Counted from the stretch's first letter, positions 26,101 to 35,203 are shown. The stretch is 55,012 nt of DNA from JBBIRM01 sp964517975 (GCA_964517975.1 CAZFDM010000190.1:1-55012), one strand, 5' to 3'. Numbers and translations are program-made. Notes: generated from the letters alone by a model not told the origin.

Positions 26101-27279
26101 ATGTTTTTTGTGGCAGAGCCTAAGGATGTAAAAGAAGGGAAGATGACAGATATCTATTTCGTCAGGACCATGGAGGTCCTAAAGGCAAAGAAGATTGATC
26201 GGTGGGTCAAGGCAGAATTCATTGCTAAACGTTTCCCTGAAGATTATGGATGGGGAGTCTTAGCAGGCATTGAAGAAGCCACCCATCTCCTTAAGGATTT
26301 AAAAGTAAATGTCAGAGCGATGCGGGAGGGAACCCTTTTCAGGGCTTATGAACCTGTGATGGAAATTGAGGGGATGTATACGGATTTTGGTCTCTATGAG
26401 ACGGCAATTCTGGGCCTACTCTGTCAGGCCTCAGGGGTCGCAACAAAGGCTGCGCGCTGTAAAAAAGCAGCAGGAGAGCGGTCTGTAATCAGTTTTGGGG
26501 CCAGACGAATTCATCCCATTATTGCACCCATGGTCGAAAGAAACGCCTTCATTGGAGGGTGCGATGGGGTATCGGTGGTGAAGAATGCGGAGATGCTCCA
26601 CATTGAACCCTCAGGCACTATGCCCCATGCATTAATCCTCCTCTTTGGAGATACGGTAGAGGCTACAAAGGCCTTTGATGAGGTGATTGATCCAAAGGTC
26701 AGGAGAGTTTCCCTGATAGACACTTTTAATGATGAAAAAATCGAGGCCATCCGAGTGGCTGAGGCTTTGGGAAAGAGGCTTTTTGGAGTACGGCTTGATA
26801 CCCCAAGTTCCAGAAGGGGGGACTTTCAGAAGATCATCGAAGAGATCCGGTGGGAATTGAATCTAAGGGGATTTGGGCATGTAAAGATTTTTGTGAGCGG
26901 TGGGTTGGATGAGAAACGGATCCTAAGCCTCAATCCCTTAGTGGATGCCTATGGGGTGGGGACCTCCATTACCAATGCTCGGGTAATCGACTTTGCCATG
27001 GACATTATCGAGATCGATGGGAAACCGCTGGCAAAGAGGGGAAAGATGTCGGGTTCTAAAAGGGTGCTTCGGTGTTCTAAGTGTTTCCAGGACAGAATGG
27101 TTCCTCTCAAAAAGGCTCGAGGGTCTTCCAGCCCCGATCTTTCTCGATGCTCCTGCGGGGGGCGATTCAAAGAACTTCTGGTTCCCCTTATCAAGAATCA
27201 GAAGATACTCTGGAAGATGCCTGATCCAAAGGCCATCCGAGAATATGTTTTAAGCCAGCTTCCCCATGTCGATCTATAG
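26101..27279 (+). CDS. pncB: Nicotinate phosphoribosyltransferase-like protein
   Basis: This 392-residue type II phosphoribosyltransferase has SFGARRIHPI, GTMPHALI, DTFNDEKIEAIRVAE, RLDTPSSRRGD, FVSGGLDEKRI and DAYGVGTSI, the NAPRTase/QAPRTase barrel motifs. The early SFGARR segment and overall length match the short, archaeal-type NAPRTase. The C-terminus carries CSKC and CSC (RCSCGGRF) pairs, a probable zinc-binding module. The enzyme makes nicotinate mononucleotide for NAD salvage. GGGGAGAGAG is a fair ribosome site. Confidence 0.88.
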   Translation: MFFVAEPKDVKEGKMTDIYFVRTMEVLKAKKIDRWVKAEFIAKRFPEDYGWGVLAGIEEATHLLKDLKVNVRAMREGTLFRAYEPVMEIEGMYTDFGLYETAILGLLCQASGVATKAARCKKAAGERSVISFGARRIHPIIAPMVERNAFIGGCDGVSVVKNAEMLHIEPSGTMPHALILLFGDTVEATKAFDEVIDPKVRRVSLIDTFNDEKIEAIRVAEALGKRLFGVRLDTPSSRRGDFQKIIEEIRWELNLRGFGHVKIFVSGGLDEKRILSLNPLVDAYGVGTSITNARVIDFAMDIIEIDGKPLAKRGKMSGSKRVLRCSKCFQDRMVPLKKARGSSSPDLSRCSCGGRFKELLVPLIKNQKILWKMPDPKAIREYVLSQLPHVDL

Positions 27280-27338
27280 ATTCTCTCAACCGTTGGATCC
27301 TGGTCACTTCTTCCGTTCAAACAGATAGGGAAGGAATA

Positions 27339-28349
27339 ATGAAAGAGGCAATGTTATACAGCGCCCTGGAAGAAGGAAAGGTAACGTGTTTCCTTTGCAA
27401 CCATCGATGTACCATCTCCCCTTCAAAGAGGGGTATGTGTGGGGTAAGAGAAAACCAAAATGGAAGACTTTACACTCTTGTCTTCGGCCGAGCCATTTCG
27501 CTCAATGTAGATCCAATCGAGAAGAAACCGATCTTCCATCTATTTCCAGGTTCTACTTCTTTTTCGATTGCCACGGTCGGATGTAATTTTCGATGCCTCC
27601 AGTGTCAGAACCACGAGATCTCCCAAATGCCTGTGGATGAAGGAAGGATTGAGGGAAGAGAGGTTTCTCCCTCTAAGATTGTCTCCCTGGCAAAGGATTA
27701 TCGATGCCAATCCATCTCCTATACCTATACTGAACCCACTATCTATTTTGAATATGCTTATGAAACCGCGGTATTGGCTAAAGAGCAAGGGATTAAAAAT
27801 ATTTTTGTCACCAATGGCTATATGACGGAGGAGGCTCTTAAAAAGATTCAGCCCTATCTGGATGCAGCCAATGTTGATTTGAAGAGCTTTCAAGAGGATT
27901 TTTATAAAAAGGTCTGTGGGGCTAAACTAAAACCTGTTTTGGATAACCTAAGAGTAATGCGATCGATGGGAATCTGGGTCGAAATTACCACCCTGGTCAT
28001 TCCCACGCTGAACGATTCGGAAAAGGAGTTCGAACAGATTGCCCAATTCATCCTCTCTCTGGGCCCCGAAGTTCCATGGCATATCTCTGCTTTTTATCCA
28101 ACCTATAAGATGTTAAACCTCCCAAGAACTCCTGCCTCTTTACTTCACAAGGCCAGAGAGATTGGAATCCAGGCAGGGCTTCGGTATGTCTACTGTGGCA
28201 ACATTCCAGGGGAGGAGGGGGAAGATACCTTTTGTCCTCAATGTGGACGAAGGGTGATTCAGAGAGTAGGATTTCGGGTTATAAAAAATGATATCGTCGG
28301 AGGAACCTGTCGCCACTGTCATGCAAAAGTGGATGGCCTCTGGGAATAA
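27339..28349 (+). CDS. amrS: AmmeMemoRadiSam system radical SAM enzyme AmrS
   Basis: This 336-residue protein has the radical SAM motif at Cys82, Cys86 and Cys89 (GCNFRCLQC). Its N-terminal region holds CNHRCTIS and GMCGVREN, typical of AmrS. The C-terminal zinc-ribbon has CPQCGRR and CRHCHAKVDGLW. The biochemical role of AmrS is not established. The partner AMMECR1 and Memo genes are not in this window. A second, more divergent AmrS-like protein is encoded about 18 kb downstream. Confidence 0.88.
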   Translation: MKEAMLYSALEEGKVTCFLCNHRCTISPSKRGMCGVRENQNGRLYTLVFGRAISLNVDPIEKKPIFHLFPGSTSFSIATVGCNFRCLQCQNHEISQMPVDEGRIEGREVSPSKIVSLAKDYRCQSISYTYTEPTIYFEYAYETAVLAKEQGIKNIFVTNGYMTEEALKKIQPYLDAANVDLKSFQEDFYKKVCGAKLKPVLDNLRVMRSMGIWVEITTLVIPTLNDSEKEFEQIAQFILSLGPEVPWHISAFYPTYKMLNLPRTPASLLHKAREIGIQAGLRYVYCGNIPGEEGEDTFCPQCGRRVIQRVGFRVIKNDIVGGTCRHCHAKVDGLWE

Positions 28350-28360
28350 TTTTTTATAAG

Positions 28361-29278
28361 ATGAACCAAACGCATCCGAGTAATCGAAAGGCGATCTGGA
28401 CCATCGGTGGGGGGAAAGGGGGAAGTGGAAAGAGTTTTATTATTGCCAATCTTGGGATCTGTCTATCGAAATTGGGGGCCAACGTCATCTTAGTCGATGC
28501 AGACCTGGGAGGAGCCAATCTCCATACCTTTTTTGGGATCTTTCCTCCAGGGCTCTCCCTGTCTGATTTCATTCAGAGAAGGGTTTCCCATCTTCATGAC
28601 GCTCTTATTCCTACAGGGGTTCCCAACCTTCAACTTCTCAGTGGCGCCCAAGATCTTCTCAATTCAGCGGATCCAAAGAGCCTTCAAAAGCGAAAACTTC
28701 TCCGTTCTATTCAATACTTGGATGGAGATTATATTCTGGTCGATCTTGGAGCAGGGAGCTCTCTAAGTGTTCTGGATTTCTTTTTGATGTCAGATGGTGG
28801 AATTTTAGTAGTGACCCCTGAACCTACTTCCATTGAGAATATGTACCGCTTTCTTAAAAGCGCTTTTTATCGAAGGCTTAGACAAACGGCCTCCTCTCAT
28901 TCAATCAAAATGCTTATCGAAAGCGCAATGGATCGAAAAAATGAGAATGGCATTCAGAATCCATCCGATCTAATAAGAGCAGTGAAACAGGTCAGCGTGG
29001 AGGAGGCCAAGAGGATGGAAGAGGAGGTGGAAGCCTTTAGACCCAATCTGATTCTGAATCAGGTTCGTTCGAAAAAGGATATTGAGATCGGTTTTTCCAT
29101 TCGCTCCGCCTGCCAGAAATATTTTAGCATTCACCTTCACTATTTAGGTTATATTCTTTTTGACCAAGAGGTTAGCCATTCCGTACGGAGGCGAAAGCCC
29201 CTGGTCTTAGAGAATGCCCGTTCCAGAGCGGCCCAATGCCTTTTTGAGATTGCCTCTAAACTGGCCAATCGTCATTAA
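28361..29278 (+). CDS. MinD/ParA-family ATPase
   Basis: This 305-residue protein has the deviant Walker A motif KGGSGKS (with GGGKGGSGKS), DADLGGANLHTFFG and a Walker B-like YILVDLGAG. It resembles FlhG/MinD-type ATPases that position structures on membranes. It starts 11 bp after amrS and ends 26 bp before the J-domain-like/HTH gene. The pair with that HTH protein recurs in deltaproteobacteria as I recall, but its target is unknown. Confidence 0.85.
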   Translation: MNQTHPSNRKAIWTIGGGKGGSGKSFIIANLGICLSKLGANVILVDADLGGANLHTFFGIFPPGLSLSDFIQRRVSHLHDALIPTGVPNLQLLSGAQDLLNSADPKSLQKRKLLRSIQYLDGDYILVDLGAGSSLSVLDFFLMSDGGILVVTPEPTSIENMYRFLKSAFYRRLRQTASSHSIKMLIESAMDRKNENGIQNPSDLIRAVKQVSVEEAKRMEEEVEAFRPNLILNQVRSKKDIEIGFSIRSACQKYFSIHLHYLGYILFDQEVSHSVRRRKPLVLENARSRAAQCLFEIASKLANRH

Positions 29279-29304
29279 AGATTTTTGATGAAAAGGGAGG
29301 AGCC

Positions 29305-29898
29305 ATGAGGCGAATTGAAGAGCAGAGTTACTATGAAATCTTAGAGGTTTCTCCAGATGCCTCGGCCAAAGAGATTCAAAGGGCTTATGAACTTGCCCAA
29401 GAGACGTTCGCCCCTGAATCCATGGCCATCTACTCCCTTTTTAGCGAAAAAGAACTTCAAGAGATCCAAGGGGCCATCGAAGAGGCCTACCATGTGTTGA
29501 TGGACGAAAATTTAAGGAAGAATTATGACCAATTCCATCTTCAACCGAATATGGGAAGGGACCGAAAAAAAACCACTGAGAGCCCAGTAGACTTTCAAGG
29601 GAAAGAACCCTCTCTTTCCTTTACGGGCCTTTTGGCTCCCACAGAGGTAGAATCCTATCGGGGGAAAACACTGAGGGAGATTCGAGAAAAGATGGGCATC
29701 GACTTAAAGGCGATCTCTTCAGAAACAAAGATCAACCCAAAGATCTTGGAATGGATTGAAGAAGAGGCATGGGATAAACTCCCGCCCGATGTCTATCTAA
29801 AAGGCTTCTTAAAAGGATATGCTCAATTACTCAACCTTGATCCCAAAAGGGTGGTGGAGGACTATTTAAAATTTAGCCCAAGGGGTAAGAAAAAATAG
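29305..29898 (+). CDS. J-domain-like plus RodZ-type helix-turn-helix protein
   Basis: This 197-residue protein has an N-terminal J-domain-like helix set (SYYEILEVSPDASAKEIQRAY, ending LRKNYDQF), but the HPD loop required to stimulate Hsp70 is absent; the loop reads TFAPES. After a linker, residues about 120-190 form a RodZ/HTH_25 domain (LREIREKMGIDLKAISSETK and YLKGFLKGYAQLL). There is no membrane segment. It may be a DNA-binding or scaffold partner of the upstream MinD-like ATPase. Confidence 0.82.
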   Translation: MRRIEEQSYYEILEVSPDASAKEIQRAYELAQETFAPESMAIYSLFSEKELQEIQGAIEEAYHVLMDENLRKNYDQFHLQPNMGRDRKKTTESPVDFQGKEPSLSFTGLLAPTEVESYRGKTLREIREKMGIDLKAISSETKINPKILEWIEEEAWDKLPPDVYLKGFLKGYAQLLNLDPKRVVEDYLKFSPRGKKK

Positions 29899-29908
29899 AC
29901 CTTACCCC
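29882..29908. terminator. Hairpin between convergent genes
   Basis: A perfect 8-bp stem, GGGGTAAG and CTTACCCC, around a 12-base A-rich loop. It overlaps the stop of the + strand gene and lies 8 bp from the stop of the converging tlpA-like gene. No clear T-run follows on either strand, so efficiency is uncertain. Confidence 0.4.
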
Positions 29909-29915
29909 AAACCTC

Positions 29916-30452
29916 TCAGGGTGTTCCCGAACTGAGTTCTTCCAGGAGGGTTTTCATCCGCTCGGCAATTTGGCTGTTGAATCCAACGATCTTTTCATGA
30001 ATCTTTCCTTCCTTATTGATGAAGAAGGTAGTTGGAAGGTTAGTCACTCTATAGTTTTGGACTACCTCAGGGGAGGCAATAGCAATGGGGTAGGGGATAT
30101 TCATGGACTTTGCGAAATTTCTAACCCTTTCGATCTCTCCCTTATCCATACTGATTCCAATGACCTCAACCCCCTTAGACTGATAGTTCTTATAGAGAGA
30201 GATCAGGTGGGGGATTGATTCCCGACAGGGCCCACACCAGGTTGCCCAGAAATCAAGGAGGATAGGTTTGCCTTTGAGTTTGGAAAGAGTAATCTCCTCT
30301 TCCTCCAGGGTCTTAAGGGTAAAATCAGGGGCCGTAGTAGAGGCCAGATCCGATTTTTTGTTGGTACAATGGGTCAAAAAGAATGTCGTTAGGATCAACA
30401 GAATGAGAAAAGAAAAGATTAGAGTCGAATCATGTTTCATGATTGAACCCAT
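29916..30452 (-). CDS. TlpA/ResA-family thiol-disulfide oxidoreductase, lipoprotein
   Basis: This 178-residue protein begins with a hydrophobic signal ending in a lipobox-like FLTHC (Cys29), so it is probably membrane-anchored outside the cytoplasm. The redox-active site is WCGPC at residues 72-76. The AhpC/TSA-like core (APDFTLKTLEEEEITLS) is typical of TlpA/ResA. It would reduce extracytoplasmic disulfides, for example during cytochrome c maturation. The start could be the second Met, four residues later. Confidence 0.88.
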   Translation of the reverse strand: MGSIMKHDSTLIFSFLILLILTTFFLTHCTNKKSDLASTTAPDFTLKTLEEEEITLSKLKGKPILLDFWATWCGPCRESIPHLISLYKNYQSKGVEVIGISMDKGEIERVRNFAKSMNIPYPIAIASPEVVQNYRVTNLPTTFFINKEGKIHEKIVGFNSQIAERMKTLLEELSSGTP

Positions 30453-30566
30453 GGCCCCTTTTTACGCCAAATGTTCCCAAAACCCCAGCCTCTCTTTGAT
30501 TTGTTTTCATTAGGAAACGTCGCGGAGAAGGATGAAAAAGATTTGAAGGGTCAGGTTGGATTTTGG

Positions 30567-30905
30567 TTAATCTTGAAAGGCCTTTTCAATTAAGGCCTTC
30601 AACCTGGCCTTTGGCACAAGTCCAACAATTTGATCAATAAGGGTGCCATTTTTGAAAAGAATAAGCATGGGAATTCCCCTCACTCCATATTGAGCCGAAG
30701 TTACTGGGTTTTCTTCCACATTGAGTTTTGTGATTTTAACTTTTCCTGAGTACTCTTTTGCCAATTCTTCAACCATTGGGCGGATGCTACGGCACGGCCC
30801 ACACCAGGTGGCCCAGAATTCAACCAGAACAGGTAAGTCTGATTGGAGAACTTCTGTAGCAAAATTTTTATCATTGATAGTAATTAGATTGGATTCCTTC
30901 TCCAT
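30567..30905 (-). CDS. trxA: Thioredoxin
   Basis: This 112-residue thioredoxin has WCGPC at residues 34-38 and the cis-Pro segment GIPMLILFKNG. ATG 30905 has a purine-rich AAGGGTGG before it; an in-frame GTG two codons upstream is less well placed. It is a cytoplasmic disulfide reductant. It lies downstream of the prenyltransferase gene on the same strand. Confidence 0.93.
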   Translation of the reverse strand: MEKESNLITINDKNFATEVLQSDLPVLVEFWATWCGPCRSIRPMVEELAKEYSGKVKITKLNVEENPVTSAQYGVRGIPMLILFKNGTLIDQIVGLVPKARLKALIEKAFQD

Positions 30906-30963
30906 TTCCACCCTTTTTTAAAGGGTAACTTATTTTTTATTCCCTTTCAACTCTTGGGCAAAA

Positions 30964-31986
30964 TTACCATCTCCTCTCTAAAACATAATCGGCCATTGCC
31001 ATAAGAGCCTCTTTCTCTTTGGATGGACTGAAGATGCGGAGTTCTTGCTTGGCATTTTCAATATATCGTTTGGCTTTCTCGAAGGTATATTGAATTCCTT
31101 GGTATTTTTCTATGAGTTCAACCACCTGGGAGAAATCTCCTGGGGTGATTGGATCGGATTGAACGATTTTCTCAACCATGGCCTTCTCTTTGGAATCGCA
31201 ATGGCTCAGGGTGTGGATTAAAGGAAGGGTGATTTTCCCTTCCTGGAGATCTGTCCCAATCTTCTTCCCAAATTCTTCTTCTTTGGAGGTGTAATCCAAG
31301 TTGTCATCAATCAATTGGAAGGCCATGCCTACATCCCTTCCAAATGAAAAAAGGGCTTTCTCCTTTTCCTCTGAAACCTCTCCGAGGATGGCACCGATCT
31401 GGGTTGCGGCTGAGATTAAAGAGGCTGTTTTTTTGGCCACAATGGAGAGATAGGTTTCTTCGCTGAGAGTGAGGTCATTGGTTTTAATCAATTCCATTAA
31501 TTCCCCTTCCGCCAGGAGAGTGGTCGCCTTGGACATGGTTTGGAGGATTTTCCAGTTGCCATTTTCTACCATCAGAGAGAAACACTTTGTAAAAAGGAAG
31601 TCCCCGACCAGGACAGAAGCTTCGTTTCCCCAGATGGCATTGGCAGAGTTCATTCCCCTTCGCAATTCTGCCCTATCCACCACATCGTCATGGAGTAGGG
31701 TAGCGGTGTGGATGAATTCAACGAGACTGGCCATCGAGATGTGACGGTCTCCTTGATAGCCACACAACTTGGCTGAGAGCAGAAGGAGTTTTGCTCGAAA
31801 CCGCTTTCCTCCACTGAGGAGGAGATATTCCCCAATGGTGGAGATGATCGGAACTTCTGACTTTAAATTTTTCCTAAATTCCAGATCTACTTTTTCGACC
31901 TCATCCTTGATCAACTCAAGAAAGTCTTCCAAGGTAAAGGATTTTTCTTCCGGAAGGGATTGAATTTTTCCTGAGAAATTCATCAT
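30964..31986 (-). CDS. Polyprenyl diphosphate synthase (trans, long-chain)
   Basis: This 340-residue isoprenoid synthase has the first Asp-rich motif LLHDDVVDRAELRRG (Asp100-Asp104), the second Asp-rich motif QLIDDNLDY, and SGGKRFRAKLLLL for pyrophosphate binding. It adds isopentenyl units to give the side chain of a quinone, probably menaquinone. Two adjacent ATGs occur at 31986 and 31983. See the promoter entry for a possible leaderless start. Confidence 0.9.
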   Translation of the reverse strand: MMNFSGKIQSLPEEKSFTLEDFLELIKDEVEKVDLEFRKNLKSEVPIISTIGEYLLLSGGKRFRAKLLLLSAKLCGYQGDRHISMASLVEFIHTATLLHDDVVDRAELRRGMNSANAIWGNEASVLVGDFLFTKCFSLMVENGNWKILQTMSKATTLLAEGELMELIKTNDLTLSEETYLSIVAKKTASLISAATQIGAILGEVSEEKEKALFSFGRDVGMAFQLIDDNLDYTSKEEEFGKKIGTDLQEGKITLPLIHTLSHCDSKEKAMVEKIVQSDPITPGDFSQVVELIEKYQGIQYTFEKAKRYIENAKQELRIFSPSKEKEALMAMADYVLERRW

Positions 31987-31990
31987 AGAA

Positions 31991-32019
31991 TTTTTATCCT
32001 ATTCAGGAAGGGTTGTCAA
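31991..32019 (-). promoter_or_regulatory. Candidate promoter of the polyprenyl synthase gene
   Basis: On the minus strand TTGACA is followed after 17 bp by TAAAAA, and the tandem ATGATG start begins only 5 bases after the -10. If both boxes are real, transcription would begin at or beside the ATG, giving a leaderless message. An AGGA just upstream of the -10 could be a ribosome site for a longer transcript. Confidence 0.45.
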
Positions 32020-32107
32020 AAAATTTTTTAGAGGCCTCTGAATAAGTCATATGGGAGAATGGTTTATTATATACCTTTTCAGTTTGAAGCAGTCTCTGAG
32101 AAGGGGT

Positions 32108-32803
32108 TTAGGGGTGAAGAATCAGGGGAGGCATGATCGTTAACTCAACCCCACTTACTTTGATGGATTCAATGAGGACAAATTTGGAAGGCTCATTTGG
32201 CCAGGGATAAACGAGTTGTAATCGCTTTGGTTCCAGTTGAGAGTTTCTTAAGGCGACCATAAGATCAATTAACCTCGATGAGGAAAAGATTAAATAGCAC
32301 CTTCCTTTTTGTCGAAGAAGATAGGAGGCTACTTGGACCAGTTCGTTAATGGTTCCGTTAAACTCATGGCGAGCGATCGCCTTCTCCTCTGAGGGGTTTA
32401 TCCTACCTGTCGAGAGTCTTCGATAAGGAGGGTTTGAAAAGACAACGTCAAAAGATCCTGATGGAAATATTTTCCTTAGTTCTCTGTAATCTTGATGAAG
32501 AATGGAGATCTTATCTTCAAGACGGTTTAAGGTGACATTTCTCTGAGCGCATTCGGCCAGGCTCTTTTGAATTTCAACACCGATAAAGGAACGGCCCTTG
32601 GTTGTCTTCGATAGCAAGAGAGGAAGAATTCCACAACCTGTTCCTAAATCGATCGCCTTTTCATTCTTTTGAATATGGATGAATTGGCTGAGCAGTATGG
32701 CATCGATCGAAAATCGATACCCCTTCTTTTTTTGCAAGACTTTAAGGGGTCCATTAAGGAAGGTATCAAGCGTTTCATCAGGTAATGGATAAGGTTTCAT
32801 CAA
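32108..32803 (-). CDS. tRNA1(Val) (adenine(37)-N6)-methyltransferase-like (TrmN6/YfiC)
   Basis: This 231-residue SAM-dependent methyltransferase has motif I AIDLGTGCGILPLLLS and the amino-methylating NPPY (SNPPYRRLSTGR). The following ARHEF and N-terminal DAILLSQFI match the TrmN6 group. It probably methylates an adenine in tRNA. Two Met codons begin the frame. Confidence 0.85.
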   Translation of the reverse strand: MMKPYPLPDETLDTFLNGPLKVLQKKKGYRFSIDAILLSQFIHIQKNEKAIDLGTGCGILPLLLSKTTKGRSFIGVEIQKSLAECAQRNVTLNRLEDKISILHQDYRELRKIFPSGSFDVVFSNPPYRRLSTGRINPSEEKAIARHEFNGTINELVQVASYLLRQKGRCYLIFSSSRLIDLMVALRNSQLEPKRLQLVYPWPNEPSKFVLIESIKVSGVELTIMPPLILHP

Positions 32804-33030
32804 TCAAAAAGTACCATAGAAAAAAGAGGACTGTCAAATTGCTCCCTTCATTTTGGGTTGGTCAAAGGTTAAAATTTGTTCAAAAAAGGAGAAAAGGATG
32901 TAAAAAAAGTATTCACCTGATATTTTTCAATCACAATAATTTTTTTATCAAATTCAATAAATATTTAATGATTTTGACAAATTAGGTAGTGATACAAAGG
33001 GGTTGGTATGGATATTGCTTAGAATTTTTC

Positions 33031-33059
33031 TTGACAAATATTTTATAAGAGGCTAATTT
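33031..33059 (+). promoter_or_regulatory. Candidate promoter of the LysM gene
   Basis: TTGACA at 33031 with TAATTT after 17 bp, 41 bp before the ATG; GAGGAGG precedes the start. The roughly 300-bp gap between the divergent TrmN6-like and LysM genes is very AT-rich and contains no convincing gene. Confidence 0.45.
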
Positions 33060-33100
33060 TTAAAAGACTTTATTGGATTAAAGAAATTGAGGAGGTCTAT

Positions 33101-33877
33101 ATGAGAGGACGAAGGTGGATTTATATAATGTTTGGGATAATGGCCTTTTCCATTTTTCTCCAATCTCCACTGGCAGAGGAGAAGAAAGAGGGGGAAGAGA
33201 TTTATACCATTAAACAGGGGGATACCCTTTGGGATATATCTGCCAAGTTTTTAAAGGACCCTTTCCTCTGGCCAAAATTATGGCAGAGAAATCCTTATAT
33301 CACCAATCCTCACTGGATCTACCCTGGACAACCTGTTCGTCTTTCCCCACTTGAAGAGGTAAGGAAAGAAGAGACCAAGAAGGTAGTGGTTGAGGAAAAG
33401 CCAAAAGAAGTAACCCAGGAACCAGAAGTCAAAAAAGTCATCGAACCACCTCCAGTAAAACCACCCGAATTAGTAGTGGAGAGGAAACCCGTGGTGGAAA
33501 GACCTACGGTTTTTCCCGAAACTCGGTCGGCTGGATTTTTTAGCGATATTGATTATAAAGGAATTGGAATCATCCTTGAGAGCAAAGAAGGGAAAACTCT
33601 CATGTCGGAAGGAGATATTTGTTATCTTGCCTTCAAAACCGCCGAGCCCGTTTTAATCGGAGATAAATACACGGTCTTCCGAGCTTCTGAGTTAATTGTC
33701 CATCCAACCACAGGCAAGAGAATTGGACGAAGATATAATATTACTGGAAATATTCAGATCATCGATCGCTATGGAACATTTTATACTGCCAAAGTGATAG
33801 AGGCCTTTGATGCCGTTGAAAAAGGAGATCTAATTCGGCCCTATTTAAAAGAAAGGATGGAGATAGAGAAAAGATAA
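33101..33877 (+). CDS. LysM-domain envelope protein
   Basis: A signal peptide (IMFGIMAFSIFLQSPLAEE) is followed by one LysM domain at about residues 33-78 (YTIKQGDTLWDISAKFL, then NPYITNPHWIYPGQ). A Lys/Pro/Val-rich linker and a C-terminal domain with VLIGDKYTVFR and RRYNITGNIQI complete it. LysM binds peptidoglycan, so the protein acts in the periplasm. It precedes dprA but is separated from it by a strong terminator. Confidence 0.85.
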   Translation: MRGRRWIYIMFGIMAFSIFLQSPLAEEKKEGEEIYTIKQGDTLWDISAKFLKDPFLWPKLWQRNPYITNPHWIYPGQPVRLSPLEEVRKEETKKVVVEEKPKEVTQEPEVKKVIEPPPVKPPELVVERKPVVERPTVFPETRSAGFFSDIDYKGIGIILESKEGKTLMSEGDICYLAFKTAEPVLIGDKYTVFRASELIVHPTTGKRIGRRYNITGNIQIIDRYGTFYTAKVIEAFDAVEKGDLIRPYLKERMEIEKR

Positions 33878-33915
33878 AAGTAGAAATATTAACAAAATTC
33901 ATTTAAAATTTATGA

Positions 33916-33973
33916 GGTTTAGGAGATAAAGAAGTTCCATAAAGATTTGGTCTTTATTTCCTAAGCCTTTTTT
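33916..33973 (+). terminator. Rho-independent terminator after the LysM gene
   Basis: A 17-bp stem, GGTTTAGGAGATAAAGA with TCTTTATTTCCTAAGCC (two wobbles), followed directly by TTTTTT. The rest of the gap to dprA has no recognisable RNA gene. Confidence 0.8.
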
Positions 33974-34102
33974 GTTAATATTCAACTCCATCTCGCCAAG
34001 ACAGGATGACCCTGACTCCGGATGGTTTAGGGTAGAGCGGGTCGAGAAAAGCCTACTCTCCTGGTCCTTTTAAGCCGATCCCTATTTTTCATAGAGGAGT
34101 TT

Positions 34103-35203
34103 ATGGTTGATGAAATGTTTTATTGGTTAGCACTGAACTTCGTTCCTGGGATTGGGAGTGTTCTTTTTCGACGACTCATCGATCGGTTTAGGAGCCCCGA
34201 GGCGGTGTTTCGGGCTCCGGAGAAGGAATTATTGAAGGTAGAGGGAGTGAGTAGAAATTTAATCTTAGAAATCCAGAAAGGTCCGCCTGAAAAAAGAGTA
34301 AAGAGGGAATTGACTCTACTCAATGAAATCGGAGCAAAACTTTTAACCTTTCAGGATGATCTCTATCCAAACCGTTTAAAAGAAATCTATGATCCCCCTC
34401 CTTTACTCTATCTCAGAGGAGAAATTAAAGAAGAAGATGAGCTGGCAGTGGCTATTGTAGGAAGTAGAAAGACGACCCCCTACGGGAGATGGATGGCTGA
34501 AAAGATTAGCCAAGATTTAAGCCAGCATGGAATCACCATTATTAGTGGGATGGCAAGGGGAATTGATTCAGTCGCTCATTGGGGTGCTCTTTCCGGTGGA
34601 GGAAGGACGATTGCTGTCTTGGGGTGTGGGGTCGATGTGATCTATCCTACTGAGAATCGAGGCCTATCCCAGAAGATTATTGAGCAAGGTGCACTTCTTT
34701 CTGAATTTCCAATAGGGACACCTCCCGAAAGTGGTCACTTTCCAAGGAGAAACCGTATCATCAGCGGGCTGGCCATTGGAGTGGTCATTGTTCAGGCAGG
34801 GGAGAGGAGCGGTGCTTTGATTACAGCAGGTTATGCCCTTGAACAAGGAAGGGAGGTATTTGCCGTCCCAGGAAATGTAGGAACAGAGACCAGCCGGGGA
34901 GCCAATCGGTTGATTCGGGAGGGGGCAAAAATGGTGGAAACGAGTGAGGACATCCTTGAAGAGATATTGCCCCAATGGAAAAAAGAGAAGGAAGTTAGAT
35001 CAGAAGAGAATAAGATCTTTTTAGACCTTTCAGAGGAGGAGAAAAAGTTGTATTCCCTGCTGGGGGGAGACCCCATGCATATTGATGCACTCATCAGGGA
35101 GAGTCAATTCGAACCTGGACAGGTTTCGAGCCTCCTTTTGAATTTGGAAATGAAAGGCTTGATTACCCAATGGCCAGGAAAATATTTTACTAAAAGGATG
35201 TGA
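34103..35203 (+). CDS. dprA: DNA-processing protein DprA
   Basis: This 366-residue protein has the DprA Rossmann core: AIVGSRKTTPYGRWMA, SGMARGIDSVAHWGAL, AVLGCGVDVIYP, PRRNRIISGLA and EVFAVPGNV. The N-terminus is HhH/SAM-like (LNFVPGIGSVLFRRL), and a winged-helix domain closes the C-terminus (MHIDALIRES). DprA loads RecA on incoming single-stranded DNA during transformation. topA follows 81 bp later, a frequent neighbour. Confidence 0.95.
   Translation: MVDEMFYWLALNFVPGIGSVLFRRLIDRFRSPEAVFRAPEKELLKVEGVSRNLILEIQKGPPEKRVKRELTLLNEIGAKLLTFQDDLYPNRLKEIYDPPPLLYLRGEIKEEDELAVAIVGSRKTTPYGRWMAEKISQDLSQHGITIISGMARGIDSVAHWGALSGGGRTIAVLGCGVDVIYPTENRGLSQKIIEQGALLSEFPIGTPPESGHFPRRNRIISGLAIGVVIVQAGERSGALITAGYALEQGREVFAVPGNVGTETSRGANRLIREGAKMVETSEDILEEILPQWKKEKEVRSEENKIFLDLSEEEKKLYSLLGGDPMHIDALIRESQFEPGQVSSLLLNLEMKGLITQWPGKYFTKRM

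Noticed and set aside
26101..27279. Nicotinate phosphoribosyltransferase as part of a nicotinate catabolic pathway
   Set aside because: It is separated by a terminator-like hairpin and a 306-bp gap and is a common NAD-salvage gene, so its proximity is weak evidence.
33978..34102. Possible structured RNA between the LysM gene and dprA
   Set aside because: No tRNA or riboswitch consensus could be matched.
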